Assembly: GCA_037128705.1 (NCBI GenBank)
Contig: JBAXVX010000010.1
Location: 1 to 64,000 of the forward strand
Origin: CAIVAT01 sp037128705
Lineage (GTDB): Bacteria; Bacteroidota; Bacteroidia; Bacteroidales; FEN-979
Reading direction: 5' to 3'
Length of the DNA stretch: 64,000 bases
In this document: positions 33,921-41,355 of the stretch, piece by piece
Layout of the letters: each line of letters starts with the position of its first letter
Position numbering within the stretch: the first letter of the stretch is position 1
The notes under the pieces: generated by a model
Told to the model about the DNA's origin: nothing
Seen by the model: the letters and a program-made list of their open reading frames with translations, nothing else
Database searches by the model: none
Made by a program: the position numbers and the translations under genes

Positions 33921-34373
33921 ATGACTGAGTTTAAAGTGGGCGTAATATCATGCAGTGGCGAGGAATGTCTTGGCGGGACCATTTCAAGGCTTGCAACACG
34001 AAAAGTTCTGGAGGAACTTAAATTCATTGATACAGTGACACTTTGTCTGCCATTATATCTTGCGGGAGGCAACGAAGAAAGAAATTTTGCAAAAGTATTT
34101 CCGACCATATCTGTTGACGGCTGTGATAAACTTTGCGCTAAAAGAAGCACGGAAAAGTATAGCGGCAAGATCAACGGTTTTCTAGACGTTTCAAAAATCA
34201 TTGGAAATGAAAACGCGCTTAATGCAAAAATCGTCAGGAATAAAGATCTCACAGGCGAACATCTGGAAATGGTAGACAAAGTCGCCAGTGAGATCGTAAA
34301 AGCAATTGGCCGCATCAGTCCGGATGCCTATTCCGGAAAAACGTTTCATGGTTGTGGCTGCGGCAGCGAATGA
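33921..34373 (+). CDS. DGC-domain putative zinc-binding protein, second copy
   Basis: 150 residues. ISCSGEECLGG (Cys11, Cys16), SVDGCDKLCAKR (Asp66-Gly67-Cys68, Cys72), and an added C-terminal metal-type motif HGCGCGSE. Perfect TAAGGAGG lies 7 nt before the ATG. Last gene of the operon; it ends 22 nt from the convergent DUF2892 gene. Confidence 0.85.
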   Translation: MTEFKVGVISCSGEECLGGTISRLATRKVLEELKFIDTVTLCLPLYLAGGNEERNFAKVFPTISVDGCDKLCAKRSTEKYSGKINGFLDVSKIIGNENALNAKIVRNKDLTGEHLEMVDKVASEIVKAIGRISPDAYSGKTFHGCGCGSE

Positions 34374-34395
34374 TTTGATGAAATGTTTCTAATGC

Positions 34396-34599
34396 CTACT
34401 CCTTACCCCGGGTATTAAGGCCAAATGGGAGATATAACGGGCAAAAACTAAATAAACTTGTGAGAATGAAGAGGCCGGCAAAAATCAGGAGGATGATGGC
34501 GATCGTACCTGATATTACATGTGTAAAATACAATACAATTACCAGTGCTGCGATCAATAACCTGATAATAATGTCAATGGTTCCCATGTTCTTTTTCAT
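34396..34599 (-). CDS. DUF2892 (YgaP-like) membrane protein
   Basis: 67 residues, two membrane helices. MKKNMGTIDIIIRLLIAALV and TSLFSFCPLYLPFGLNT with the conserved CPLY are typical of DUF2892, often found with rhodanese and thiol or metal genes (the YgaP C-terminal part). Last gene of the minus-strand arm. Confidence 0.88.
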   Translation of the reverse strand: MKKNMGTIDIIIRLLIAALVIVLYFTHVISGTIAIILLIFAGLFILTSLFSFCPLYLPFGLNTRGKE

Positions 34600-34646
34600 A
34601 TTGTTTAAATTTATTGGTTAGTAATTATAGTTATGGTTTGTTCTGA

Positions 34647-35915
34647 TTAATTCAGTTCTTTTGCAATGGCAATGGCAGCTATTGTTCCATCAGCTACAGC
34701 AGTGGTAATCTGCCTGTATTTTTTACTGATCACATCACCCACTGCATATATGCCGGGCATACTGGTTTGCATGTCTTCATTTGTTATAATATAGCCCCAT
34801 GTATCAAGTTCCAGCTTATCTCTGAAAAGGTCGATATTTGGCTTCATTCCGATGAAAACGAATACCCCATCACTGACCAGTTTGGATACGGTTTTGGTTT
34901 TTAAATCTTCAACCTCCGTGATAATTTTATCACCGTCACGCACAAATGACCTTGGTTCATGTGAAAAAAGCACACTGATCTTGGGATTTGCGAACAATTT
35001 CTCTTGAGCCTGTTTATTGGCAGTTAAGGCATCAAACTGGTGAACCATGATTATTTTACTGGCAAACCTGCTGATAAAATCCGCTTCTTCCACGGCTGAA
35101 TTTCCACCACCGATCACCACAACTTCCTTACTGTTATAATACTTGGCATCGCAGGTAGCACAATAGGAGATACCTTTTCCTTTCATCTCTTTTTCTCCGG
35201 GAACTCCCATCAGGTTGGGAGAGGTGCCTGTTGCAAGGATGATTTTTTTTGCCCTGACGGTTTCGAATTCATCAACCACAACCTCTTTCTTTTCCAGGTC
35301 AATTTTAGTTACATCAACGGCAACCTTATATATGGTGCCGCATTGTTTGGTCTGCTCCGACATATTATGAGAGAGCACATAGCCTGGCTGGGGATCAATA
35401 AACCCGGGGTAATTTGAAACTTCGTGTGTAGTTGACACCTGGCCACCCGGAAGTGCAATATCTATCAGCACCGTATTTACTTTCGACTGGCAGAGGTATA
35501 ACCCTGCTGTAAGGCCGCCCGGACCTGCTCCAAGAATGAGTACATCGAATTCAGAAACGGTTGGCTTAATTGCTTTCTTGATTTCCTGGACCCTTTCGAC
35601 GGATAACATGCGATCGAGCTGATGGATAATATCGCTTCGCTTGATGCCACCGGTTAGGGTGACAGCGGATTGTACTCCGTTATCAAAAAACAACAGGGTG
35701 GGGGAGGACCTGACTCCGAGACTTTCGGCCAATGGTTTGTTTTGCTGCCGGAACATTTTTACAAACTTGACGTCTTTGCCATAAAGTGCGGCCAACCCTT
35801 CAAACTTGGGGGCTACGGCCTCACATGGAGGACATTCAGTGGAATAAAAGTCAAGCACAACTTTTCCACCTTTAAGTACTTCTGTTTCGAATTCAGAGGA
35901 GGTAATTTCTTTCAT
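34647..35915 (-). CDS. Thioredoxin-thioredoxin reductase fusion
   Basis: 422 residues. Residues 1-105: thioredoxin domain with CPPC (Cys28, Cys31) and SSPTLLFF cis-Pro. Residues 120-422: thioredoxin reductase with FAD motif VLILGAGPGGLTAGL, redox-active CATC (Cys252, Cys255), NADPH motif VVVIGGGNSAVEEADF and closing TSMPGIYAVGDV. The thioredoxin is at the N terminus, the reverse of the mycobacterial fusion. It can reduce partners from NADPH in one chain, perhaps the anchored thioredoxin or the DGC proteins. Confidence 0.92.
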   Translation of the reverse strand: MKEITSSEFETEVLKGGKVVLDFYSTECPPCEAVAPKFEGLAALYGKDVKFVKMFRQQNKPLAESLGVRSSPTLLFFDNGVQSAVTLTGGIKRSDIIHQLDRMLSVERVQEIKKAIKPTVSEFDVLILGAGPGGLTAGLYLCQSKVNTVLIDIALPGGQVSTTHEVSNYPGFIDPQPGYVLSHNMSEQTKQCGTIYKVAVDVTKIDLEKKEVVVDEFETVRAKKIILATGTSPNLMGVPGEKEMKGKGISYCATCDAKYYNSKEVVVIGGGNSAVEEADFISRFASKIIMVHQFDALTANKQAQEKLFANPKISVLFSHEPRSFVRDGDKIITEVEDLKTKTVSKLVSDGVFVFIGMKPNIDLFRDKLELDTWGYIITNEDMQTSMPGIYAVGDVISKKYRQITTAVADGTIAAIAIAKELN

Positions 35916-35949
35916 GTCAGTGTTTTTTTCTATTGTATGAATGGTTTTA

Positions 35950-37275
35950 TTAAATCTTGTCCAAGTATGCCGAAAATCCCAGCTCCAGCAATTCCTTTAC
36001 CGGCCGGCAATCGGTGGAGCAAACTTGGCCTGTCCGGTTTTTGGCTACTGACCCGCACCCTCCTCCACATGCCAACTGCATGCTGCAAGTGACGCATTCG
36101 GGGATGGCAGTGACATCGCGGTTTTCCCAGGCAGCAATCATTTCATCGTTGCGGGAAACTTCAGGGTAAAAGGTTCCCAATGATTCGTCAGCTTTCCCAA
36201 CGGTAGCCGTACATGAATAGATTTGCCCGGTATAATCGAAAGCCCATTCGGTTTTACAGGCGGGGCAGGCATCGAACAGGGGGTCGGACAGACTGCCGTT
36301 TTCGGCCAGAAATTTCGAAATGGAATAAGAAGGCTTATAAAATTCCAGGATATATGGATGCAGCTTTACCTGCTGATAGATGGTTTCAAAAAGTGAAATC
36401 CGGCTAAACAACTTTTCAGAATTTGCCTGGCAATGGTGCAACTCGTAATTCCTGCCGAGTTGTGTTTTGAAGAATTCACTTTTTGTCCAACCTTTATCTA
36501 TGGCAAATTTAGCCATTTCAGGAAGTCCATCAATATTCTGCTTGTCGATTACCATGCGCAGGTTTACCGGTAATCTGGCCTCCAGGCAGGCATCGATGCC
36601 TTTCACAATTTTTTCGAAGGTAGTTCCCCCGCCTTTCAGGAAACGACGTCCATCATGCACACGGCCTATCCCGTCGAGGGTAACCTGGATTTCCCGGATA
36701 TGTGCTAATTTCAGGATGTCTATATATTCAACCAACGAATAACCATTTGTTACAAAACAGACTTCAAGGTTTGACTCATTGGCCAATTTCAGGAGGTAAA
36801 CAATATGACGTTTTTGTTTTGGTGAATCAAGCAATGGCTCACCCCCGAATATGGTGAGGTACTTTTTACGCCCGGCAAATTCATGGTTGATATGGCGAAA
36901 GAAAGCATCAATCACCTCTGTTGTGAGTTCCTGTTTTGTATTCGCATACTCATCCTGGTAGCAATAGGTGCAGGCGAAATTGCAATTGTAATTCGGGACA
37001 AAAAACAATTGTACTTCATCCGCATCGCGCGCATCAAGAAAATCGAGATACTTGCTACGATAAAGCCGTTCTTCCTCCTTCTCATCTACCAGGTAACCCT
37101 GCTCTTTCAGGTTCTCATGAAAATCTTCCGGAATCTCTCTTCCATTCAGGAAATCATGTAGCAAGTTTCCTTCAGCGGGATGTAAAATATCAGCGCTGCC
37201 GCTGAGCAGGTTAACTATGAAAAAGTTATCTGAACCGGTAATCCTGGAAAAAATATTGTGTTTGGAGTAAATCAT
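35950..37275 (-). CDS. Radical SAM/SPASM peptide maturase
   Basis: 441 residues. Residues 1-80 look like a peptide-recognition (RRE/PqqD-like) winged helix (NIFSRITGSDNFFIVNLLSG). Radical SAM core with CNFACTYCYQDEY (Cys98, 102, 105), GGEP-type FGGEPLLDSP, then a SPASM region with CPACKTEWAFDYTGQIYSC, CVTCSMQLACGGGCGSVAK and CSTDC for auxiliary clusters. Such enzymes make thioether, C-C or epimer modifications on ribosomal peptides. The gene begins 13 nt after the 35-residue Cys peptide, its likely substrate. Confidence 0.88.
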   Translation of the reverse strand: MIYSKHNIFSRITGSDNFFIVNLLSGSADILHPAEGNLLHDFLNGREIPEDFHENLKEQGYLVDEKEEERLYRSKYLDFLDARDADEVQLFFVPNYNCNFACTYCYQDEYANTKQELTTEVIDAFFRHINHEFAGRKKYLTIFGGEPLLDSPKQKRHIVYLLKLANESNLEVCFVTNGYSLVEYIDILKLAHIREIQVTLDGIGRVHDGRRFLKGGGTTFEKIVKGIDACLEARLPVNLRMVIDKQNIDGLPEMAKFAIDKGWTKSEFFKTQLGRNYELHHCQANSEKLFSRISLFETIYQQVKLHPYILEFYKPSYSISKFLAENGSLSDPLFDACPACKTEWAFDYTGQIYSCTATVGKADESLGTFYPEVSRNDEMIAAWENRDVTAIPECVTCSMQLACGGGCGSVAKNRTGQVCSTDCRPVKELLELGFSAYLDKI

Positions 37276-37288
37276 TGGTTAACACATC

Positions 37289-37396
37289 TTAATCGTGGCA
37301 CCCCACGATGGTCTTCGATGTTTTGGCACAACATTGTGCGACTTTTTTTGAATTTGCTTTTTCAATTTTGATTTTCTTTTTAACGAGACTTTTCAT
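37289..37396 (-). CDS. Probable RiPP precursor peptide with Cys-rich C terminus
   Basis: 35 residues, too short for normal gene finding. The leader is basic (MKSLVKKKIKIEKANSKK) and the end is VAQCCAKTSKTIVGCHD, with Cys22, Cys23 and Cys33 plus Ser/Thr/His. It lies between the ArsM-like gene (24 nt upstream) and the radical SAM/SPASM gene (13 nt downstream), all on the minus strand, with an A-rich leader before the ATG typical of Bacteroidetes starts. This is the usual layout of a precursor and its maturase. No sequence family recognised; the product is likely a modified Cys peptide. Confidence 0.7.
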   Translation of the reverse strand: MKSLVKKKIKIEKANSKKVAQCCAKTSKTIVGCHD

Positions 37397-37420
37397 GGTT
37401 TTAATTTTTAGCGTTTATAT

Positions 37421-38053
37421 TTAAATTGTATCTTTTTTCCCGGCGATGGTAAAACTGGCCACTTCGGCATTCCCCTTAATATATGGAGCTGATTCCTCGA
37501 TAATTTCAAAGGAGGCAAAACCAGCTCTTTCAAGGTTATCCATATATTCAGCACGGGTTACCGATCCGGCCCAGCATTCCGCTACTGCCAAAGGATCATT
37601 TCTGTATTCTTCAGCAATGGCGGTGGTGGCATAGATGTCGCTTATAACAAACCTGCCACCTTTCTTCAGAATACGATGTATCTCATTCCAAACAGCCTGC
37701 TTGTCGGCAGCATGGTTCAAAGTGCAATTGGAGATGACCAGATCAGCCAAATTATCAGGAAGTTTAAGTTTTTCCAGTTCACTGCGAACAAAAAGCACAT
37801 TGGATGTCCCAAATTTTGCTGCATTACGACGGGCTTTCTCCAGCATTCCGTCAGAAATATCAATACCGTAAACAAACCCGTTTTCACCAACCATTTCTGA
37901 CATCCTTAACACGTCTGTTCCTCGACCGCTTCCCAGGTCAACACAAACTTCACCCTCTTTCGGTTCAGCGTAAGTTAATGCACCGCCGCACGAAAGACAG
38001 CATTCCGATTCGGCCAGTCCGCTGTACCTGTTATTTATTTCTTTTACTTCCAT
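37421..38053 (-). CDS. ArsM-like SAM-dependent methyltransferase
   Basis: 210 residues. NNRYSGLAESECCLSCGG (Cys18, 19, 22), motif I VCVDLGSGRGTDV (Cys37), GIDISDGMLEKARRNAA, VISNCTLNHAADK (Cys110), FVISDIYA and AECWAGSVTRAEYMDNL (Cys160). This is the arsenite methyltransferase layout, but the third C-terminal Cys of ArsM is missing, so it might methylate another thiol-bound substrate, such as the peptide encoded just downstream. Both readings are inference. Confidence 0.82.
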   Translation of the reverse strand: MEVKEINNRYSGLAESECCLSCGGALTYAEPKEGEVCVDLGSGRGTDVLRMSEMVGENGFVYGIDISDGMLEKARRNAAKFGTSNVLFVRSELEKLKLPDNLADLVISNCTLNHAADKQAVWNEIHRILKKGGRFVISDIYATTAIAEEYRNDPLAVAECWAGSVTRAEYMDNLERAGFASFEIIEESAPYIKGNAEVASFTIAGKKDTI

Positions 38054-38078
38054 GATTTTATAACGTATTCGTAAAGAT

Positions 38079-38100
38079 ACATATTTATATTAATATATGT
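38079..38100 (-). promoter_or_regulatory. AT-rich imperfect palindrome ahead of the ArsM-like gene
   Basis: ACATAT...ATATGT, 22 nt, ends 25 nt upstream of the ATG at 38053. On the minus strand it is followed by TATCTTTA, one base off the -7 box. Size and composition suit an ArsR/SmtB-type site, but it differs from the TTTCGT-N6-ACGAAA operator. Confidence 0.35.
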
Positions 38101-38139
38101 GTTTTTATAGAGCCTCTTAAAGGAAAATATTTCTTAGGA

Positions 38140-38568
38140 TTAAAGGCTGATTCTCCGATCGAACTCTTTCAATAAATAGTCTTTTGTTTTAACACCGACG
38201 ATGCGTTTCACCTCCCTGCCATTCTGAAACAGGATCATGGTCGGTATGCTGCGGATCCCAAATTTAGCAGCGGTGGCTTTTTGCTCATCCACATTGACCT
38301 TGGCAATTGTGACTTTCCCGTTAACTTCTTCTGCCACCTCACTCAGAACCGGAACCATCATTTTGCATGGCATGCACCAGGAGGCCCAGAAATCAACGAG
38401 AACCATTCCGTTTTTGATTTTATTCTGGAAATTCTGATCTGTAAAGACCTTGATTTTTTCACTTTCTTTTACATCTTTCAGGCTATTCATCTTTTGCCTT
38501 GCGTTAAAGATCAGAAGTCCAAAAAGAATGACCAGGGTTGCAATGATCGTTATCGTTATCCACATCAT
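38140..38568 (-). CDS. Membrane-anchored thioredoxin
   Basis: 142 residues. N-terminal helix (about 3-22), short linker, then a thioredoxin domain with VLVDFWASWCMPCKMM (CMPC, Cys65/Cys68) and SIPTMILFQNGREV with cis-Pro. A helix followed by NARQK places the domain probably on the cytoplasmic side, but the opposite cannot be excluded. First gene of the minus-strand arm of the island. Confidence 0.9.
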   Translation of the reverse strand: MMWITITIIATLVILFGLLIFNARQKMNSLKDVKESEKIKVFTDQNFQNKIKNGMVLVDFWASWCMPCKMMVPVLSEVAEEVNGKVTIAKVNVDEQKATAAKFGIRSIPTMILFQNGREVKRIVGVKTKDYLLKEFDRRISL

Positions 38569-38586
38569 TTATCATTTTTGAGATTG

Positions 38587-38594
38587 CAAAGTTA
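38587..38594 (-). promoter_or_regulatory. Possible promoter of the minus-strand arm
   Basis: Minus strand TAACTTTG, 18 nt before the thioredoxin ATG. No clear -33 element. Confidence 0.45.
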
Positions 38595-38663
38595 ATAAAT
38601 ATTTTTGAAATAGTGATATTTAAACGATTTAAAATTAGCATTCCAGTATCACCTAAAAAATCT

Positions 38664-39006
38664 ATCAAATTACTTCATCATAGTCAAATATGTCATTTGT
38701 TGTTATTTATAACATTGATTATTAGTTTATTATGAAAAGTATTCTTGTTTGTATAACCTCAGGTAGTATTTTTGCCGGATCTGATACCCGGGCCACTTCC
38801 AATACTTTACCTCTTCCGGTGAAGAAATTAGCACCTATCATCTGGTAATATCCGGTCGTCAAGCCATCGATGGCGATACTGCCCAGGTTGGCCCGCTGAC
38901 AGTTGAGAAACTTCCTGCCGATATCTTTATCCGCAAATGTCGAGTTGAAAACTTAGCAACAGTTAGTATTATCATCAACTGCCACCCGAAGGAGGTAAAC
39001 GATTAA
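38664..39006 (+). pseudogene. Internally deleted duplicate of the etfB-etfA-acyl-CoA dehydrogenase operon
   Basis: Three blocks match the intact operon in order. Block 1 (38664-38774) matches its upstream region from 43872, with an identical 28-nt stretch from 38671, and keeps a promoter TTG-N19-TATTTTTG. Block 2 (38774-38911) matches the middle of etfB (44332-44470): CCGGATCTGATACC, AAGAAATTAGCACC, GCCATCGATGGCGATACTGC. Block 3 (38919-39006) matches the end of the dehydrogenase (47592-47679), encoding a decayed form of INNCHPKEVND. About 0.35 and 3.1 kb are lost at the two junctions. No full protein can be made. The gap 38569-39058 holds nothing else. Confidence 0.9.
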
Positions 39007-39058
39007 ACGCTTTAGTTGGTACCTGCTAAGCACCCCATATGCTCCCCTCTTCGCATCG

Positions 39059-40540
39059 TTAAATCGGCATACCAAAACCAAAAAAGAACCCATTGGTGCC
39101 GATTGAAGTAAAGGCATATTCAAACCGGATCACCAGGTCATAATAGGTGACAAAGTCAATTCCCAGGCCCCAGCTGAAGAGACACTTGTTGTTGTAAGGA
39201 TTGTTTTCGGTGAATTTATTGACCACATAGCCTGCATCGGCAAAGGCATTCAGGTAAAATGCATATTGAAGCGCCTTGAACTTATTTTTTTCCTGCCCCT
39301 CTTTGACTTTCTTAATACTTGGTTTGATCAGTTCGAATTTAAGGTTGTTCCGGGTAAAATACATCTGGTCGCCCTTAAGCGTGTACAGGTCAAACCCGCG
39401 TATGAAATCTTTTCCGTCTGTCATGTTAAGCTGGTAATAGTAGGGAGCATTTTCACCGGATGAATTTTCTGCCTTGAACATTTCCGCCACATACCATTTC
39501 CGGCCAATGGTTTGATAAAAATGGAAATCGACCCCGTAATAAAACATGTCAACATCTTTTGAAACGAGTCCCAGCCCTATTTTATTGACGAAGACCCGGA
39601 GCATGTTCCCTTTCAACGGATAGGAATGGCTGTTGCGGTTATCGTAATAATAATCGGCATAAAGGCTGAGTGAAACGTTAGAATTTTTATTTCCAGCCAG
39701 GTAATTGGAGTCGAGTTTAATCAGTGAGTCGGAAACCTTGATATATTCACCTGTTAGTTTTATTGTTCCATAATTGTACAAGCCAGGCCTCAGGGTGAGC
39801 ATTGCCCCGAGTTTGGCCACCTGTGAGCTGTTGGGAGCATAGAGCATCTGCCGTTTGTTTTCGACGGATGCATATTCAACATAATACATGTTGTTGTAAC
39901 CGGCAACCATCGTGAGGCCAATCTTTTTTCCCTTTCCGACCCAGGGGATCTTGTACCCCACGGCGATGGCCCAGGTTTTCCCGGCCATGGCAATGACCGA
40001 GGTCTGGTGGTTAAGCCCGAACAGGTTGTTGTGACTAAAAAACAGCCCCAGGCTCAGGTACGACCAGTCAATATCGCGGATCCATTCGTTGAAATTCGGG
40101 GCATTGAGTTTGGGGACAGGAAAAAGCCACCAGTAGTGTCGCTCTACTACATCGATCAGCAGGGCGTACTCGTTGTTCTTTATCCATTTTAACGAAAGCT
40201 CTACAGTTAGAAACAACTTGGCATTGATCAGGTTTTCGCGGCTGTAATTCAACCGAAGGCGCAACTCGCTTGAATCGCCCGGGTAAAAATTCCGGTCGTT
40301 GAAATTAACCGTTCTTCCTTTCTGAAAAGTCGCCAGACTGTCACCGATCTTGAAGTCAAGCTCACGCACAAGGATTTGTGGTTTGGTCAGTTTATTACCG
40401 ATGATTTCAACTCCGGTAATCCTGATGTACGGGGCATCCAGTGTATCTGGAACATGGATTGAGCCGTCTTTGTTCTGCGCCCAAATTGCAAGCGGTAAGC
40501 AAATCGCAATAAAAGCCGCTATTATCCTGAGGTTTCTCAT
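39059..40540 (-). CDS. Omp85-family outer membrane protein (POTRA plus barrel)
   Basis: About 493 residues from ATG 40540, chosen because it opens with a signal peptide (MRNLRIIAAFIAICLPLAIW, AQ). Residues 30-130 read like a POTRA domain (IRITGVEIIGNKLTKPQILV, FYPGDSSELRLRL). The rest is rich in alternating beta strands (SVIAMAGKTWAIAVGYKIPW, NVSLSLYADYYYD) with the DFIRGFDLYTLKG motif of the surface-antigen barrel and a C-terminal aromatic-ended strand (FFFGFGMPI). Probably a BamA/TamA or patatin-like translocation relative; exact function unknown. Confidence 0.75.
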   Translation of the reverse strand: MRNLRIIAAFIAICLPLAIWAQNKDGSIHVPDTLDAPYIRITGVEIIGNKLTKPQILVRELDFKIGDSLATFQKGRTVNFNDRNFYPGDSSELRLRLNYSRENLINAKLFLTVELSLKWIKNNEYALLIDVVERHYWWLFPVPKLNAPNFNEWIRDIDWSYLSLGLFFSHNNLFGLNHQTSVIAMAGKTWAIAVGYKIPWVGKGKKIGLTMVAGYNNMYYVEYASVENKRQMLYAPNSSQVAKLGAMLTLRPGLYNYGTIKLTGEYIKVSDSLIKLDSNYLAGNKNSNVSLSLYADYYYDNRNSHSYPLKGNMLRVFVNKIGLGLVSKDVDMFYYGVDFHFYQTIGRKWYVAEMFKAENSSGENAPYYYQLNMTDGKDFIRGFDLYTLKGDQMYFTRNNLKFELIKPSIKKVKEGQEKNKFKALQYAFYLNAFADAGYVVNKFTENNPYNNKCLFSWGLGIDFVTYYDLVIRFEYAFTSIGTNGFFFGFGMPI

Positions 40541-40720
40541 GTTATCATTTTTAAGTGCCACAATAGTTTTTAATACAATCATTATTATAAAACCTTCTGT
40601 GGATTTTCAGCTGAAACAAATTGAAAGAGTTTATCAGGTTTGGTGATGTTGAAACAATAGCAGTTGATGAATACCGGAGGACTTTTTAACCGGTGATCGA
40701 TGACTGGTAAATGATATCAA

Positions 40721-41213
40721 TTACATCGAAGAAAAAACATTCCCTTTCAACAATATTTTTTCGTCAGGATACCAAAAGTAGTCAGGATCATTTCCCAGAT
40801 AGAAATGATTACCGGGCCTGTTTTTTTTAAACCATGAATGTCGGTTATAACCTGAAGTATGAATACTGTCTTATAGGGGTATTGGTAAAAAACAAATAGC
40901 ATTGAATAATGATATTTATGTAAGCATCCGATGGATTTATAATTCTAAAATTAGTTGAAATTAATGAGCTGCCCCTATTTTCAAAAAAAATCTGCTGTCC
41001 CTGGTCAAATAATTTATCATTTGCGATGTTGTGCCAGATAAGATCATCAGAATGCATTAATTTGGCAATAACTGAGGGGGTAAAATCTTCTGGCTGTATA
41101 CCCGGCATTTCAATGCTCCCCTTGCTGTTGTGAAGAATTTTCAGTTGAATGAGATCAAAAATACAGAAGAACTGGTTGTTTGCTTTTGTCATTTCTTCCA
41201 GTCTGTCAATACC
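40721..41213 (-). pseudogene. Frameshifted relic of a PAS-LuxR transcriptional regulator
   Basis: Frame 1 (from ATG 41192, open from 41213) gives IDRLEEMTKANNQFFCIFDL, PGIQPEDFTPSVIAKLMHSDD and NIIIQCYLFFTNTPIRQ, the PAS domain of a Bacteroidetes PAS-LuxR regulator family. A frameshift near 40870 then gives VFILQVITDIHGLKK, and a second one gives PGNHFYLGNDPDYFWYPDEK and ILLKGNVFS followed by a stop, just where the LuxR helix-turn-helix (usually DREFEII...) should begin. So the gene has two frameshifts and no DNA-binding domain. The region 40541-40720 shows no gene. Confidence 0.7.
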
Positions 41214-41301
41214 CTAAAATCCATCCGGTAGAAATTGATCGATGAACCGAAAAAAAAGACCGTAATTGTCCATTGATGCTGATTTTAAATTATCAATTAC
41301 T

Positions 41302-41343
41302 ATAAATAAACCCTCCCCAGCCGGTTTGATGGAGGCTGGGGAG
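41302..41343 (-). terminator. Terminator of the sulfatase gene
   Basis: Perfect 10-bp stem CTCCCCAGCC/GGCTGGGGAG (41313-41322 with 41334-41343), 11-nt loop, then GGTTTATTTAT on the minus strand. It starts 13 nt past the sulfatase stop. The T run is interrupted. Confidence 0.7.
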
Positions 41344-41355
41344 GAGTTCACAGGA

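Noticed and set aside
35950..37275. Radical SAM/SPASM protein as anaerobic sulfatase-maturing enzyme for the sulfatase at 41356
   Set aside because: It lies 4 kb from the sulfatase, in another operon, has an RRE-like N-terminal region, and directly follows a Cys peptide gene; peptide maturation fits better.
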